64,000 nt of DNA. Origin: Ilyonectria destructans (taxonomy: Eukaryota > Ascomycota > Sordariomycetes > Hypocreales > Nectriaceae). The notes under the pieces were generated by a model, which was not told the DNA's origin, did not search any database, and saw only the letters and a program-made list of their open reading frames with translations. The position numbers and the translations under genes were made by a program. Below are positions 37,485-49,900 of this stretch, piece after piece. The stretch covers positions 1,116,001-1,180,000 of the forward strand of contig JAHEWK010000004.1 of assembly GCA_020740775.1 (NCBI GenBank), written 5' to 3'. Every line of letters starts with the position of its first letter. Position 1 is the first letter of the stretch.

Positions 37485-38489
37485 ATACCTTAAGAAATAA
37501 AAAGTACTATTAGATAGAAAACTTAAGCTTAATATACTTATTTACTACTTATAGATATATTCTATACTTTTTATTTACTTAGAAATTACTACTTTTAGAT
37601 ACTTATTATATAATATTTATATAAGTTATACTAATTCTAACTGCCTTCCTTATTAGGTTAATTAGATTATAATATATATAATACCCCAGCAGTAACTCTA
37701 GCAGTATACAGTATATATAGTATATAGTATATATACTGCTAAAAGGGCTCTATTTTAGGGATATAAATACCCTATAATTAGAGTTACTATAGTAATTAAT
37801 AGAGATATATAGTACCTATTATTAGTATAGATACTGCCTTTATATATATAAAGAGGTATACTCTATACCTTAGCTATAGGTAGTAATACTAATAATAATA
37901 AAAAAAAGAAAAGATACTATAGTAGATTAAATTTAAACTTAAGATCTTTCTCTCTTTAGTATCTATATAGACTATATAGCTATATTTCCCTATATAATTA
38001 TATAACTATAAGTATAGAGATTTATACCTTCTTATAACTATATAGATAATTATATAAAGATATTATAAGTTACTAATTATCTATTATATTTTTTATTTTA
38101 ACTAAAAAAAAATAAAAAAAGGGGAAATTAATTAATTTTAATAGTCTTTATTATTTAACTAATTAGATTTAAGGTTTTAGATATTAATAAGCTAATTAGT
38201 TTCTAAGAAATTATATAGTTAGAGGTTATCTATTATATATTAGTAAATTAATATAAAAATAAATACTATAGATAGAAAATTAATACCCCTTTAGTTAAAA
38301 AGAATTAGTTTCCCTAATAAATTAAAATTTAATATAACTTATAAACTATAATAAAGTATTCCTATAGTATTTAAAATAGTTATATTAACTTACTTAAGGC
38401 TAATACTATTATACTATTTATCTAATTAGAATATAAATTATATCTAAAGGTAGAAGTTATTACTAATTTAATATTTTATAAGGGTATTA
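37485..38489 (+). repeat. Repeat U, copy 2 (about 1,005 bp)
   Basis: Matches U1 (12,082-13,089) from end to end, but nearly all CpA, TpG and CpG of U1 are TpA or CpA/TpG derivatives here. Its left neighbour is the broken end of E2 and its right neighbour the 5'-truncated gypsy-2. It is in plus orientation although E2 is minus, so it is not the expected inverted terminal repeat of E2. It may be the end of another E copy, or an independent insertion. Confidence 0.65.
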
Positions 38490-39129
38490 TTAGATATATT
38501 AATAAAAAGATAGTATAGAAAGTCTTTAAGATTATTCTTAAAGATTAAATAAAAAAGAATAATCTAATATAGTTTAAAGTTATAAAAATATATACTTAAA
38601 ATAGTAGCTAAAAGAATATAATAGTCTGAGTTAATATAATATATAAGAGAAAGGCAGAAAATTTTTAATTTAGGGATAATATTCCTTTTAATAGATTTAT
38701 ACCTAAAGGAAACTTATACTAATAAAATAAAAAATAGAATAAAATTAAAGGGAATTTAAAAGGAGACTTATTTTATTCTAATTATATTACCTCTAAGTTC
38801 TTAAAGATTAAAAAAGAATTAAAGCTTTTTAATAAGAGGCTAAATAATCTAATAGAATAGATAAAGAATATTCTTAATAATATAGAGAGAGATATCTTCT
38901 ATTAAATTATCTTTAATTAGAAAGAAGCTTTAATTTAAATCTTTAAGAAGAAAAAAAAACTTAACTTTAAAATTACTCCTCTATAGATTATTAAGATTAT
39001 ATCTTATTCTACTTAATAGTATAATAATATAGTAATTCTATATAAAATTAAAGTTAAGATTATTAAGCTACTAAAGAAAAAACTGAAGAATAAAATTATT
39101 AAAGAAAGTTATACTTTCTATAGAAATTA

Positions 39130-40310
39130 GTAGATACTTATAGCTAAGAAAGATAGAGGTCTATATCTTATTAACTCAGCTAAAAAGTATAATATCTATA
39201 CTATTAGAAATAGAATAATTCCACTAAAAATAAAGAATTTCTCTATTAAATTTAGAATATATTTTATCTTTTTAGTTTTTAATTTCTTTTTTAAATATAA
39301 TTAAATTAAACTGAATATAAAAAGTAGAGACCTTATAATCTTTAATATATCTATTAGTCTATTCAGACTATATATCCTCTTTTAGAGAGCTATAAATTTA
39401 GTAGTTTAATTTACTAGAATTATAATAAGAATTCTATTTAATTTAATATCTAATAAAGCTAAAGCTTTTTTAAATAATATTAATATTAAAGACCCTTTAG
39501 AAGACTATAATAGGGAGGAGTTTCTTTCTGGTATTAAAAAGTATATTCTAAAGTATTTTATAAATCTTAATAAAGTTCTAATTAATATAAAGCTTTCTGG
39601 CTATTTAATTATAATAAAGAAGTTCTTCTTCTACTAAAAAGCTACTTCTTTAGTAGGATATCTCTATAGAACTTATAGCTATAAGTTTATAGAGAATAAA
39701 ATCCTAAAGATTATTAAATAGAAGTCTTATAAAAACTAAATAAATATAAGAGTCTTTTTAAATATTATAGAATACTATAGAATTTAAATTAAAAGGTATA
39801 TTTAGATTATTAAGCCTTTTATTAAGCTGCTAAAGAAGAATACTTTCTGAAAATAGAAAGAGGCTTAAAAGAAAGTAATAAGAGTATTAAAGAAAAAGGT
39901 TATTTTAGCCTCTATTTTTATATCCCTTAATCTATCTGAAGAAGCTAAAAAAGTTATCTTAATAATAGATACTAATATTTTAAATTAGAAAGCTATTTTA
40001 ATATAGATAATTAAGAGAAAATATTACTTTATAAGATTTAAATTTAGTATTTAAATTAATACTGAGAAAAAGTATAATATAATAAAGCTAGAGTATAAAA
40101 GAGCTTTTTATATAGTTAGATATATAAGAATATAGATTTATAGATATCTCTTTATTTTAAAGACTAACTTTAAGATTCTAATTAATTAACTTAAAAGTAA
40201 AGTTAATAATATATTAAAATTTATAATAGTTAGATAGATTAACTACCTCTTACTTTTTAATTTTACTATTAGATATATTCTAAAAAAGAAGAATATAGTT
40301 ACTAATAGTC
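39130..40310 (+). pseudogene. Reverse transcriptase and RNase H of gypsy-2 (dead)
   Basis: AKKDRGLY at about 39,145-39,170 equals the V-A-KKDGSLR start. TIRNRIIPL at about 39,205-39,230 equals T-I-RDA-x-VP. SRDLIIFNISISLFRLYIL (about 39,325-39,380) is SRDLT-x-F-x-TPLGL-x-R-x-x-LP. AFLNNINIKDP (about 39,460-39,495) is the F-x-DDI-x-IKGP catalytic box with both Asp mutated. IKKYILKYFINLNKVL then fits the IRRY-x-x-EH-x-x-x-x-NR-x-L helix. The RNase H part has ILIIDTNI (about 39,958-39,980), ending in NFTIRYI-x-KKKNIVTNSLLRK (about 40,258-40,320). Order, spacing and residues agree with the clade; the copy is dead. Confidence 0.75.
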
Positions 40311-41299
40311 TCTTAAGAAAGAGGAAAGATTTATTTAACCTTTTAAACTGAAAAGCTAAAAGTAATATTAAGGATAAAATTAATATCTATTTTAACTTTA
40401 TTCTTTTTAGCTCTAAAGATAAAAACTTAAAAGACTTCTATAAGAGTAAATAGCTAATTTTAGAGAACTATTTAACTTCTCTATAGTAACTTAAGAAGCT
40501 CTTTACTAGAGACTTTATATAATTAAGAAAAAAAGCAATATAGTTTTTTATCTATAGTAATTAAATTTAAAGATAAAGATTAAAATTAAAAGATAACTCT
40601 ACTCTTATTATTAGTAATAAGAAGCTTTAAAAGTATCTTATTATATTATCTTACTATAATAGAAGTTATAAAGGCTGAAAAGTAACTATTAAAATTATTT
40701 CTTATTGCTATTTCTAGTAAGACCTTAAATATACTATAAAGTCAGTTATCTAAATATATCTAATATATTAAATTTATAGAGTTTAAAAAGCTGCTAAAAT
40801 TACTAAATCTATAGCCTCTTAGTATTCTATAATAAAAATCTATATTAATAAGCAGTATCTCTCTAATAATAATAGAATAAAGTTTCTTCTAAAAGTTAGA
40901 TATAATATAACTAAGTAGATTAAAGCTGTATCTTATAGAGCTTTTAATACTGTAAATATTAGAAAGTTTATTAAGAGGATTATTTATTACTATAATATAT
41001 CTTTAAAGATTATTATAGATAATAAAGATAAGCTTATAAAAGGAATTTCTAATAAGCTAGATAACCTAGAGATTAAAATAGCTAAAATCTCCTTTTATAA
41101 TTTTAAGTTAAATAGGCTAATTAAAGTTAGTTATATATCTATAGTTAACTATTTTAAGAAGCTTAAAAAATTAAAAAAGTAGGTATCTCTAGTAAATTTA
41201 ATTTTACTTATAAATAAATCTGCTATTAGAGAATTTTATAGTTATTTATCTTTTTAGCTTCTCTATAAATAGAAATTTATTCTTTCTATAGAAGTTAAA

Positions 41300-41458
41300 T
41301 ATAAGAATATATACTATAAAGTCAGATAAACTCTATAGGCCCCTTATATCTAAATATATAGTATAATCTCTATAGATTATATAGATACTAATTAATCTTT
41401 TAATTCTATAGACTAAAGGTCTATTATATAAATTTAATATACTACTCTATCCCTTATA
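41300..41458 (+). repeat. 5' LTR of the TRIM (159 bp)
   Basis: Begins TATAAGAATATATACTATA and ends CCCTTATA; same length as the second copy, differences mostly C/T and G/A. Confidence 0.85.
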
Positions 41459-41776
41459 ATTATATCTATATAATTTAAGTCTTCTAGCTATATAGAAGGT
41501 TAGCTATTTAATCTGGCAACCTTATAACTATATTAGGCTTATATTAAGCTTATAGAGTAAAGCTACTAGTAGCAGTCTAAGCCTTAGGGGTTAGTATCTA
41601 GTATATATTTCTAGGCGCTAAAGGCTAGGCCCCTAGTAGAGCTATTAGGCTTATTAAGCTATAGCTACTAGAAGTAGAGCTTATAGTATTATCCCTTTAT
41701 ACCTTAGGCTTATATAGTTAGTAGAGGAAGGATTACTATATAGCTTAAGATATACTATTACTAGAGGGGGAATAGT

Positions 41777-41935
41777 TATAAGAATATATACTATAGAGTT
41801 AAGTAAGCTTTATAGGCCTCTTATATCTGGATATATAGTACAGTCTCTATAGATTATATAGATACTAATTAATCTTTTAGCTCTATAGGCTAAAGGTCTA
41901 TTATATAGATTTAGTATACTATTCTATTTCTTATA
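41777..41935 (+). repeat. 3' LTR of the TRIM (159 bp)
   Basis: Second copy, preceded by the purine tract and followed by the TTAAA duplication. It keeps a few more G/C than the first copy (for example TCTGGATA at about 41,826-41,833). Confidence 0.85.
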
Positions 41936-42500
41936 TTAAAATTCTAATTTAAAAACTTATTAACTAAAAAGAAATCTATAGTAGGAAAGATATTATTTTA
42001 ATTTAAATTTTAATTTTAAAAAGATAGAAAGAAAATCTAAAAGCTATTAAAGTTAAAATTAAGAAATATTATAAGAATTTAATAAGAAAGATAATTAAAT
42101 TTAATATCTTTAAGCTAAAAAAGATACTATTATTATTAAGAGATTTTATTTTTCTTTATAATATTAGAAATTACTATAATTATTTTTCTATAGTTAAGCT
42201 TAAGTTAAAATAGTAAGAATTCTTTAGAATTTTAAAGATTCTTAAAAAGATTAAAATCTATATTTTAAAGACTTTAAATAGAGTAAAGATAATAGAATTT
42301 ACTATAGAAATTAACTTAAAGTCTTTATAAAGAATAATTAAAATTAATAGACTAATTCTAAAGATACTGAAATTTAAAGACTACCTACTAATAATAAGAA
42401 TAAGAAATCTAATAAAGAATTATCTTATAATAAAATCTATTAATCTAATAAGGCTGAAGATTTATTAGATAATTTTAATATAGAGCTTATTATTTATCTA

Positions 42501-44501
42501 TAAAAAGAATCTAAAGAGAATTTTTAAGTTTATATTCTAAAGATAAATAAAAAAGCTAAGAATTAGTATAATAAAATTTAAAATATCTTATTAGATATTT
42601 AAGAATATAGTATTAGCTAGAAATAGTAATATTACTATATAAAGAGGTAGATAGAGAAGATAAGAAGTAGAGTTACTAAAGAGATTTAAATATAATAAAT
42701 TTTAATAGCTAAAATCTAATTAACTAACTGCCTAAAAGAAACTAACTGCTATAAATAATATTATATAATAAAGAGAAATAGTATAGAGAGAATCTATCTA
42801 AAAGAGAAAAAAGTAATACTAATTAAATAGTAATATTATTTTCTAGATATTACTATTAATTATTTATTTTACTAAAAATAAAAAAGAGATTAATTTTCTC
42901 TTTTCTTTTAATAGAAAAAAGAATTCTATTAAAACTAACTAAAGAGCTTAATATCTATTATAAAGAATTTAAGTAGAGATAAAAATAGCCTAATAATAGA
43001 TTTTAAAATTAAAAGTACCTCTAGCTTTAAAGGGATACTTACTAATAATATAAAAATAAGAGTAGAAATTAAAAATATCTATAGTATAAAAAGTTAATAT
43101 ATTTAAATTAGTAGCTTAACTACTAAAAGGAAACTTTTAAGAATCTTTCTAATAACCTAAAGCTATATACTTATAAAGGTATTATTAATTACAGTCAGAC
43201 TAATTATACTAAATATAATTAGTATAGACTCTATTTATATATTTTAAAACTGAAATATAGATATAGAAAGAAGTTAGAATATACTTATTAAAGTAAGTAG
43301 TTATTAAGAGGTAGCTATAAATATAGCTATAATATATAATTAGATTAATAACTCTAATAAAGATAATAATAAGAGCCTTAAGAAGGTATAAATAAAAGGG
43401 AAGAATAATAAAAAAATACCTTTTAGAATAAGTTTATTCAGCTAGAATAAAAACCCACTAAAGAGAATAAATAGCTAGTAGCTCTATTTTAATAGTAATA
43501 GTTATATTATAAAAGGAGAGCTATTTAAGAAACTAGATAAAAAAGCTAATTTAGCTACTACTAAAGGGAAATTAAATATCTAACTTAATATATATCAGCT
43601 AGCTTAATTAATTAAGAGTCTAGAAACTGTAAATTTAAATATAAAATATCTCTAGAATCTAGAAAACTATCTTATTAGATAATTTAAGCTAATAGAAAAA
43701 AGATAAAAAACCTTATTAATATAGAAGTTAAATTAAGCTTTAATATAGAAAAAAAATAAAAAAAAAGTATATCTTAAGTCTTTTAGTAGGTATTAATTTA
43801 ATATAAAAACTTAGTAGCTTTAATATTATATTTAACTAGATAGTAGATATTAGGGAGTTTTTCTTAAGAAAGACTATAAAAAATAATAAGTTTATCTTAG
43901 AAAGAAGCTATTATAAAGTAGTATAATAATTATAATAATAAGAAAAAAAAGAGAAGTTTAAAGCTAAATAATAAGAAAATCTTAATAATAATAATATAGA
44001 AGAAAAAAAGACTTTAAAATATAAGGGATTTAATTTTAAAGCTAAGCTAGTAGGACTTTATTATAAGATACAGAATTTATAAGAAGTAAGTATCTTTATT
44101 TACTATAACTTATAAAGAAAAAATAGTAAGAAGGTTTAAAAAATAATAATAGCTATTATTATAATTTACTATTATAAAGAGAGTTAAGCCCTCTATAATA
44201 TAAAGACTCTTAAATATTTAGTCTTTTAAAAATACCAATATATATATATTCTTTTTATACTCTAGCTACTATAGAAATTAATATTATAACTTAAGCCTCT
44301 ATACCATATTTCTTTTCTAATTAAGCTTAAATTTTAACTATTATTTTATTTATTACTTTTCTTTCTACTAATTAACTTTTAAATTTATTACTACTTTATA
44401 GAGCTTTATATATAATAGCTACCTTTAATAAAACTATAAAGAAGAAGGTATAATTTTACTATAGTATAAAGTTAGTAACTTTTTATAAAGAGACTATCTA
44501 T
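42501..44501 (+). other. Decayed sequence between gypsy-2 and element M
   Basis: Two kilobases without a certain gene. A plus-strand frame rich in Gln-type stops, Lys and Asn runs over about 43,030-43,760 (a KGKNNKKIPF-like part near 43,400) and a Lys/Glu-rich stretch over 43,900-44,010. It could be the 3' end of gypsy-2 or the 5' end of another element. The last 300 bp (about 44,200-44,501) must be the left half of the gypsy-H target because the duplication AAAAA at 44,502-44,506 is shared with 52,174-52,178. It may hold the untranslated leader or gag start of H. No LTR was recognised. Confidence 0.35.
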
Positions 44502-44506
44502 AAAAA

Positions 44507-44688
44507 TATAAGGGTTAGCTTTACTAGAGTAATATATAAAGATCTTAAGGTAGAGTCCGCTATATTATAAAGTATTTACTTATTAAGTATAGAGATTATA
44601 CTTAATAAATAGAGCTATAGATACTATATTATATAACCTCACTTTAGTATAGGGTAGAATACTATCCCTTATTATCTTAACTCTTATA
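44507..44688 (-). repeat. 3' LTR of M (182 bp)
   Basis: Starts TATAAGGGTTAGC and ends CTCTTATA on the plus strand. It matches 51,992-52,173 base for base except about a dozen differences, most of them C/T or G/A. Confidence 0.9.
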
Positions 44689-44690
44689 AT

Positions 44691-44708
44691 TATCCTCCCC
44701 CCTTTAAA
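44691..44708 (-). other. Polypurine tract of M
   Basis: Plus strand TATCCTCCCCCCTTTAAA, i.e. a purine run AAAGGGGGGAGGA on the sense strand just inside the 3' LTR, where plus-strand DNA synthesis is primed in LTR retrotransposons. Confidence 0.75.
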
Positions 44709-45829
44709 GTTTTATCTTAAGGTGTATTTCTTTAGGTGCTTTAATTTATAGTTAGAAGTATAGTCTTTAATAAGTTTTAGTGGTATTCTATTATTTTTTA
44801 AAAGGGGTTAGCTATAGTGGGGTTTATTATTATTATTAGTTTAAGTGTTTGGTGTATAGAGTGTATCTAGTTGCTAAGCCTACTTTAGAGTTAATATTTA
44901 CTTTATCTTTAGTTTTTTCTACTTCTTTTTTTTCTCTCTTAATATTACTGTTAATACTTTCTTTATATTTGCTGTTATATTTCTCTCTTTTTATTAATCT
45001 TTCTTATTATTAATATATCTTTCTTTTTTGCTGATTAGTCTTTCTGTATCTATTATGTTATCCTTAAGATGGCTGTTCTTATTGCTATATAGAAGGTACT
45101 ATCTATTTTTAAGTTTTAGATTTAAGAGGAATTTCTATTTTCTAATAATAAATTCCAGGGTATAAAGGGTAGAGTTATATTCTATTCTTACTATTTGGTA
45201 TAGAAGTACTATAACTTTATTTATATTTATACCTATAGCTTTTTATTATCCTATTATACTATTTATAAGGCGTTAAATTAGAAGTATAATATTATAAGTT
45301 TTATTTAGTATCTATTATCTATTTACTATATAGTTTAATTTTTTTCTAGATTCTAATTAAGCTAGTAGGTACTATCTAATAGTATTAGAATTATTTTTAT
45401 TAATAGGCTTACTATAATTAGGATAACTATTAAGAATTCCCCTTTAACCTAGAATACTAATATATTATATAAGCTATTAAGGTAGCCTCTACTATATAGT
45501 ACTATCTTTTTAATTTTATTAAGAATCCGATAGGTATATAGGGTATAGAGTCCGGTTTTATTATTTTCTTCTACCAGAAGAACTTATATATAGTCTAACT
45601 GGCTAAGCTTTAAACTAACTATTAAGTAAGTCTGCTTATCTCTATATATCTTTTAGCTATTAATTATATTATAGTTTAGGTTGCTATTTGGTATATCCGT
45701 TAAGAAGTTATAGGAGTATTCTGATTTTACTACTTTTTTTTACTATTAAGAGTCTATCTATATCTATATCCTTTAGGCAGTATTCTGCTATTTAGTACTT
45801 ATTAAGAAAACTGCTATAAAGGAGGTATC

Positions 45830-46420
45830 TATTAAGGGATCTTTATTTTTATTCCCTGATGATTTTTCTGGATCTATTAAGGCTATAATTCTTAAGTACT
45901 ATAGTAATAATCTTTCTGAGCCTTTTATTGTTTTTACTGGTACTCCTTCTATCTGCTGTAATACTATAGGAGGTTTATCTGTTGGCTTTAGAGCTGTATG
46001 CTCGTTCTGTAATTGTTATATATTCTGTAATTCCTTCTTTAACGATAAGGGTAATTACCCTTTTATAGATAACTCTAAAGAAGAAGTCTGGTTTTATAAG
46101 GAGGCTAAGGAAATTATTGCTAGTTAAGTGAAATAGTTATGGGATTAGATTTAGTATTATCTGAAGGAGGAGTAAAAGAAGTTTAATAATACTGCTGGTA
46201 TTAAGATAGCTACTAGGCTTCTTTTTGCCTAAAGAGAGTAGGTAGTGTTAAAGTAGTGCGAGCTGGAGGAGGTTACTTATTAACTAGTAGCTGTAATATT
46301 TATCTGGAGTTAAGACTAAAAGGAAGAATTTAAGAATAAAATTAAGGATAAAGATATTAAGAGTCTAATAGTTAAGCTATTATAGAAGAATAAGAAGATT
46401 ATTTATAAAAAGGCTACTTA
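45830..46420 (-). pseudogene. Extra 3' open stretch of M downstream of integrase
   Basis: On the minus strand two overlapping frames are nearly open here. The more protein-like one contains NEHTALKPTDKPPIVL, then EGVPVKTIKGSERLLL and ALIDPEKSSGNKNKDPL (about 45,840-46,020). This looks like a hydrophilic, structured domain, and it is not a known integrase C-terminus to me. The sense strand keeps CpA but has practically no TpG, so only Trp, Cys and Met codons are damaged. The segment may be the C-terminal end of pol or a separate accessory frame. Function unknown. Confidence 0.4.
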
Positions 46421-46649
46421 TAGGGTAAATATCTATTATATTAAGTTTAAGTAAAGCTTTATTTCTTACTGTAGTATTTATAATATTAGTAAGTAGTAAG
46501 TTTATATATTTTAGTGTTTTTTTTATTATAAGTAATTGGTTTTTTTAGGGCTTTAGTACTATATTATCTTTATATAAACTGAACTTAAGTAGCTAATTTA
46601 GCTTAATATAGTAATTTATTTAAGTTTATATACTTATTATATATCTATT

Positions 46650-48450
46650 AAGTAACTTTTAAATTATCTATTATTCTATTTTTTATAATATTTTTTTTTT
46701 ATTAGAGGTATTTCTATATCAGTTTAGATATATTAGTTAGATATTTAGATAGTTTTTATATATTATATTCTATAGGCTATTCTATCTATTTAATTAAATA
46801 GAAGGTATTATCTTTAATCTTTTTATTAGATATAACTTTCTCTACTTTCTATTTATTTTTCTCTTCTTTTAGCTTTAGTAGATTTAATAGCTACTTGCCT
46901 ATTATATATTAAGCTTCTAGCTATAATTTTAAAAGGATTACTAAGAATATATTATATATCTATTAATATTTCTTAGGTAGGTAGACTTAATAGGCTTATT
47001 TTCTAATTCTTTTTACTACTGCTATCTTAATAAATTTAGATATTAGCTTTTAGTATTTAAATTAGAAGTTTCTTATTAATAAGCCTACTATCTATTCTAT
47101 TTTATACTTCTATTTCTAGTATTATTTATTATAGTATTTAGCTTAAGATTTAATTATTTATTATTAAGCCTTTTTAATTTTAATATATATTTATTAAATA
47201 TTTATAATATATTTAGCTACTTTTTATACTGTAATCTTAAAGTGTTTTAAGGTATATTCTATAATCTTAAGGTGGTAGCTATATAATATCTCTATAGAGG
47301 ATACTTTAATTATACTGTATCTGCTGTTATTATAGGTAAATACTACTTTAGGCAGTTATACAGTCTATTTTATTAAAGCTCCTACAGTATAGATATAAAG
47401 ATATCTTTTTAGTATTTAATTTATTCTTTTTATCTAACTATTTATCTATAGATAGTATATAGTGGATAGTTACTATTTAGTTATTTATTATACTATTAGC
47501 TTTATTTAGAATTAACTAGTAAAAAGCTTATCTCTATTGCTAATAATTCCCTTTAGTATTCTATATTAATACTTAATATATTTATAAATTAGAGCAGCTA
47601 GTTAAGTAGCTATTAGAGTTTTTTTATATAGTAGGAAGATTATAAATTTTATTATTTAGTAGATTATTATTAGAATTATATTATACTTTTTGCTATCTAC
47701 TTATATACTGGCCGGTAAGCCTATAATAAAGTCTATATTAATTTTTTAGAAGGGATATATCAGTAGTAATAAGAATTATAGCTTTCTATAAGATTTATAT
47801 CTTAGGGTATATACCCTAAAATACTATTAATATTAAGAGGTATATTTAACTATATTCTTTTTAATCTGGTTTTAATAGAACTTTCTATTAATAAGCTTTA
47901 GAGTCTTTTAAGTCTCTATATAGCTAGCCTTAGGGTTATTATAGTATCTATATAGAATCTCTCTTTTTAGTAACTTTTCTATAGGAATTATAAGCCTACT
48001 CTTAAAGAAGAGGATACTCTATAGGTTATAATAGTATCCTTCTAACTTTTTAGCTGCTTTTAGTACTTTTTTTAATTATTATTAATAGAATTTATTATTA
48101 GCTTATAGTTTTTAAATTAATTCTTTTAACTTTATAGAAGATTATAAGAGAAATACTATTTTACCCTCTATTAATTTCTTTATAATAGGGCGTAGAATAT
48201 ATTACTTTAGATTAATAATTCTAGCTTTAAGTAAGTTCTTCTAACTTTTAGAAGTAGTTAGCTTTTACTAAGTATTCTCTATTTAGTTTTTAGCTGTATA
48301 TCTAGTTCTAGTGCTTTTTATAGTAATAGAGATAAATACCTTCTATATTTAATTTTCTTTAGTAGTATTCTACTTTTAGTTATAGAATAAGGGTATCTAT
48401 CTTTTACTCTATAGTCCTATAGAGTCTATTAGACTTACTCTTACAGCTTA
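46650..48450 (-). pseudogene. Integrase of M (dead)
   Basis: Located between RNase H and the 3' extra region on the minus strand. Around 47,700-47,815 an LQKAIILIT-x-DISLLKNQYRLYYRLT stretch has the layout of L-x-PLPIP-x-x-PW-x-x-I-x-x-DFI-x-GLP, the start of the catalytic core in Ty3/gypsy integrases, with Trp, Asp and Gly lost. Other motifs (zinc finger, DNG) are too eroded to place. Confidence 0.55.
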
Positions 48451-48599
48451 AATATATACTTTAGTAATATCTTTCTATTTCTATATTTTACTAATAATAT
48501 ATTGGATATTTAGTAGCAGCTTATTAATTAGCTGGAGTTTTATAGCTAGAGTGGGGAGTATATTATTATATTTTACTTTTTCTTCTATATAGTTAGATT

Positions 48600-49900
48600 G
48601 CTGGGATAGTTTATTAGTAGAGTTTAGCTTTTCTAGCTGATATTTAATATTAAAGTTAAATAGGGCTAATTAGTAGACTTATTTAGCTAATTTTTCTTAA
48701 AGGTCTCTAATTAGTATCTTTATAATTCCCTTTAGAGCCTTATAGTTAGTTAGCAGTAGGAATTTATTTAATAGCCCTAGGAGGTAGTAGCTTTAGTATT
48801 TTAGGCTTTTAATTACTATAAGTAGCTCTTACTGGCTAATATCCTATTATTATTTGGTATTTTCTAGCTTTTAAGATTAATATACTATTAGTCTCTATTA
48901 GTCTCTATTCAGCTGGATTAAGATATCTAAAACTGCCTGAGGAGATATATCTATCTCTACTTTAGATTGCAGTCTGGAGTTTTAATATCTTAAAATAGTT
49001 ATTAAGTAGAAGGTGGATTTTAGCTCTTAGAATACCTCTTTCTGCTTTTATTTCTAAGAGAATTCTACTTAATCTCTTTTAATCTTTAGTAATTCTATAA
49101 GAAGTACTATAATCTTTAAGTATCTAAGGATAAACTTATAATAGAAGTTATAGAAGCCTTAGAAGATTTATATTTTCTTAATACTTTTAGGTAGTAGCTA
49201 TTTACTAATTATATAGACTTTATTTAGCTTTATTTTTAGTTCTTTTTATATAATAATATATCTTAGGAATTTAACTTTTTATTAGTAGAAGGTATATTTT
49301 AATAATTTAATATAAAGCTGAAAGTTTTATAGCTTCTTTAAGATTTCCTTAATAATCCTTATATATTTCTCTTTTATCTGGGAATATATAATAATATTAT
49401 TTAGATATATAATATAATAAATATCTAGTAACCTAATAAGTATATAATAAATATATATCTAAAAGGTAGTAGGGGTATTAGTCAGTCTGAAGGGTATAAT
49501 AGTATATTTAAAGTAGCTATATTTTATATAAAAGGCTATCTTTTAGTAGTCTTCTTTTTTAATTTTAATCTAGTAGTAGGTATTCTAAATATTAAGCTTT
49601 ATAAACTATTTTATTTCTATTAGTTTATTTAGAAGCTCTCTAATTAATAGCAATAAGTAGTAATTTTTTACTGTTATAGTATTTAGGCTATAGTAATCTA
49701 TATAGATTCTAATTTCTTTATTCTTCTTTAGTATAAATAGAATAGATACTTCTATACTACTTATAGAGTATTTAATTTATCTACTTACTATATTCTCAGT
49801 AAGATATTTATAAATAATAGCAGCTTGTTTCTTATTAGTTAGATATATTTATTCTAATACAGGTTTCTTTTTTTCTTATAATTTAATTAAGTATTCTACT
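48600..49900 (-). pseudogene. Reverse transcriptase and RNase H of M (dead)
   Basis: Minus-strand reading: a KKQAAAIY segment near 49,805-49,835; YSISSIEVSILFILKKN (about 49,725-49,785), which is S-P-x-A-SP-x-LFVKK; and IRIYIDYRSLNTITVKNYYLLPLI (about 49,630-49,720), the R-x-C-VDYR-LN-x-x-T-x-KN-Y-PLPLI block, almost complete. YTIIPFRLTNTPTTF (about 49,465-49,510) is the MPFGLTNAP-x-x-F block. YLNNIIIYS (about 49,390-49,420) is the YLDD catalytic box with both Asp changed to Asn. The RNase H starts with VEIDISPQAVL (about 48,930-48,965), the E-x-DAS-x-x-A-x-G-x-VL box. This is the best preserved polymerase of the window and places M in the Ty3/gypsy group. Confidence 0.85.

Larger units (their letters stand above)
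41300..41935 (+). mobile_element. TRIM (miniature LTR retrotransposon), 636 bp
   Basis: Two directly repeated LTRs of 159 bp each (41,300-41,458 and 41,777-41,935) flank a 318-bp non-coding interior. The bases TTAAA stand just before the first LTR (41,295-41,299) and just after the second (41,936-41,940), a perfect 5-bp TSD. A purine run AGAGGGGGAA (41,763-41,772) stands 4 bp before the second LTR, as a polypurine tract should, and sets plus orientation. LTRs start TATAAGAA and end TTCTTATA, that is TG...CA after RIP. The interior codes for nothing and is richer in G+C than its surroundings (41,555-41,640). It would depend on proteins of a larger element. Confidence 0.85.
40430..42400 (+). 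pseudogene. Integrase of gypsy-2 (dead, split by TRIM)
   Basis: After RNase H the frame continues through FYKSKQLILENYLTSL (about 40,435-40,485) and a KKAIQFFIYSN-x-I segment (about 40,533-40,565), the R-FL-V-x-DG-L-x-RR region. NRSYKGQKVTI (about 40,660-40,690) equals the AHD-x-GHKG-x-x-x-T zinc-binding stretch. The IIDNKDKLIKGISNKLDNL block (about 41,010-41,070) fits the TDNG-x-x-F...L region. Integration of the TRIM at 41,300 cuts the core; the C-terminal part resumes at 41,936. The remaining C-terminal segment up to 42,400 is basic and helical. Confidence 0.55.
38490..42500 (+). mobile_element. Gypsy-2, Ty3/gypsy pol remnant interrupted by a TRIM
   Basis: Plus-strand pol of the same broad fungal clade as G1. 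The R-K-F...DNIPF...IPKGN linker is at about 38,650-38,715, followed by reverse transcriptase (about 39,130-39,900), RNase H (to about 40,310) and integrase (about 40,430-42,400). The integrase is interrupted at 41,300-41,935. Gag is missing: pol starts only 150-200 bp right of U2, so the element is 5'-truncated or was replaced there. No LTR of its own was recognised. The family assignment rests on motif order. Confidence 0.7.
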
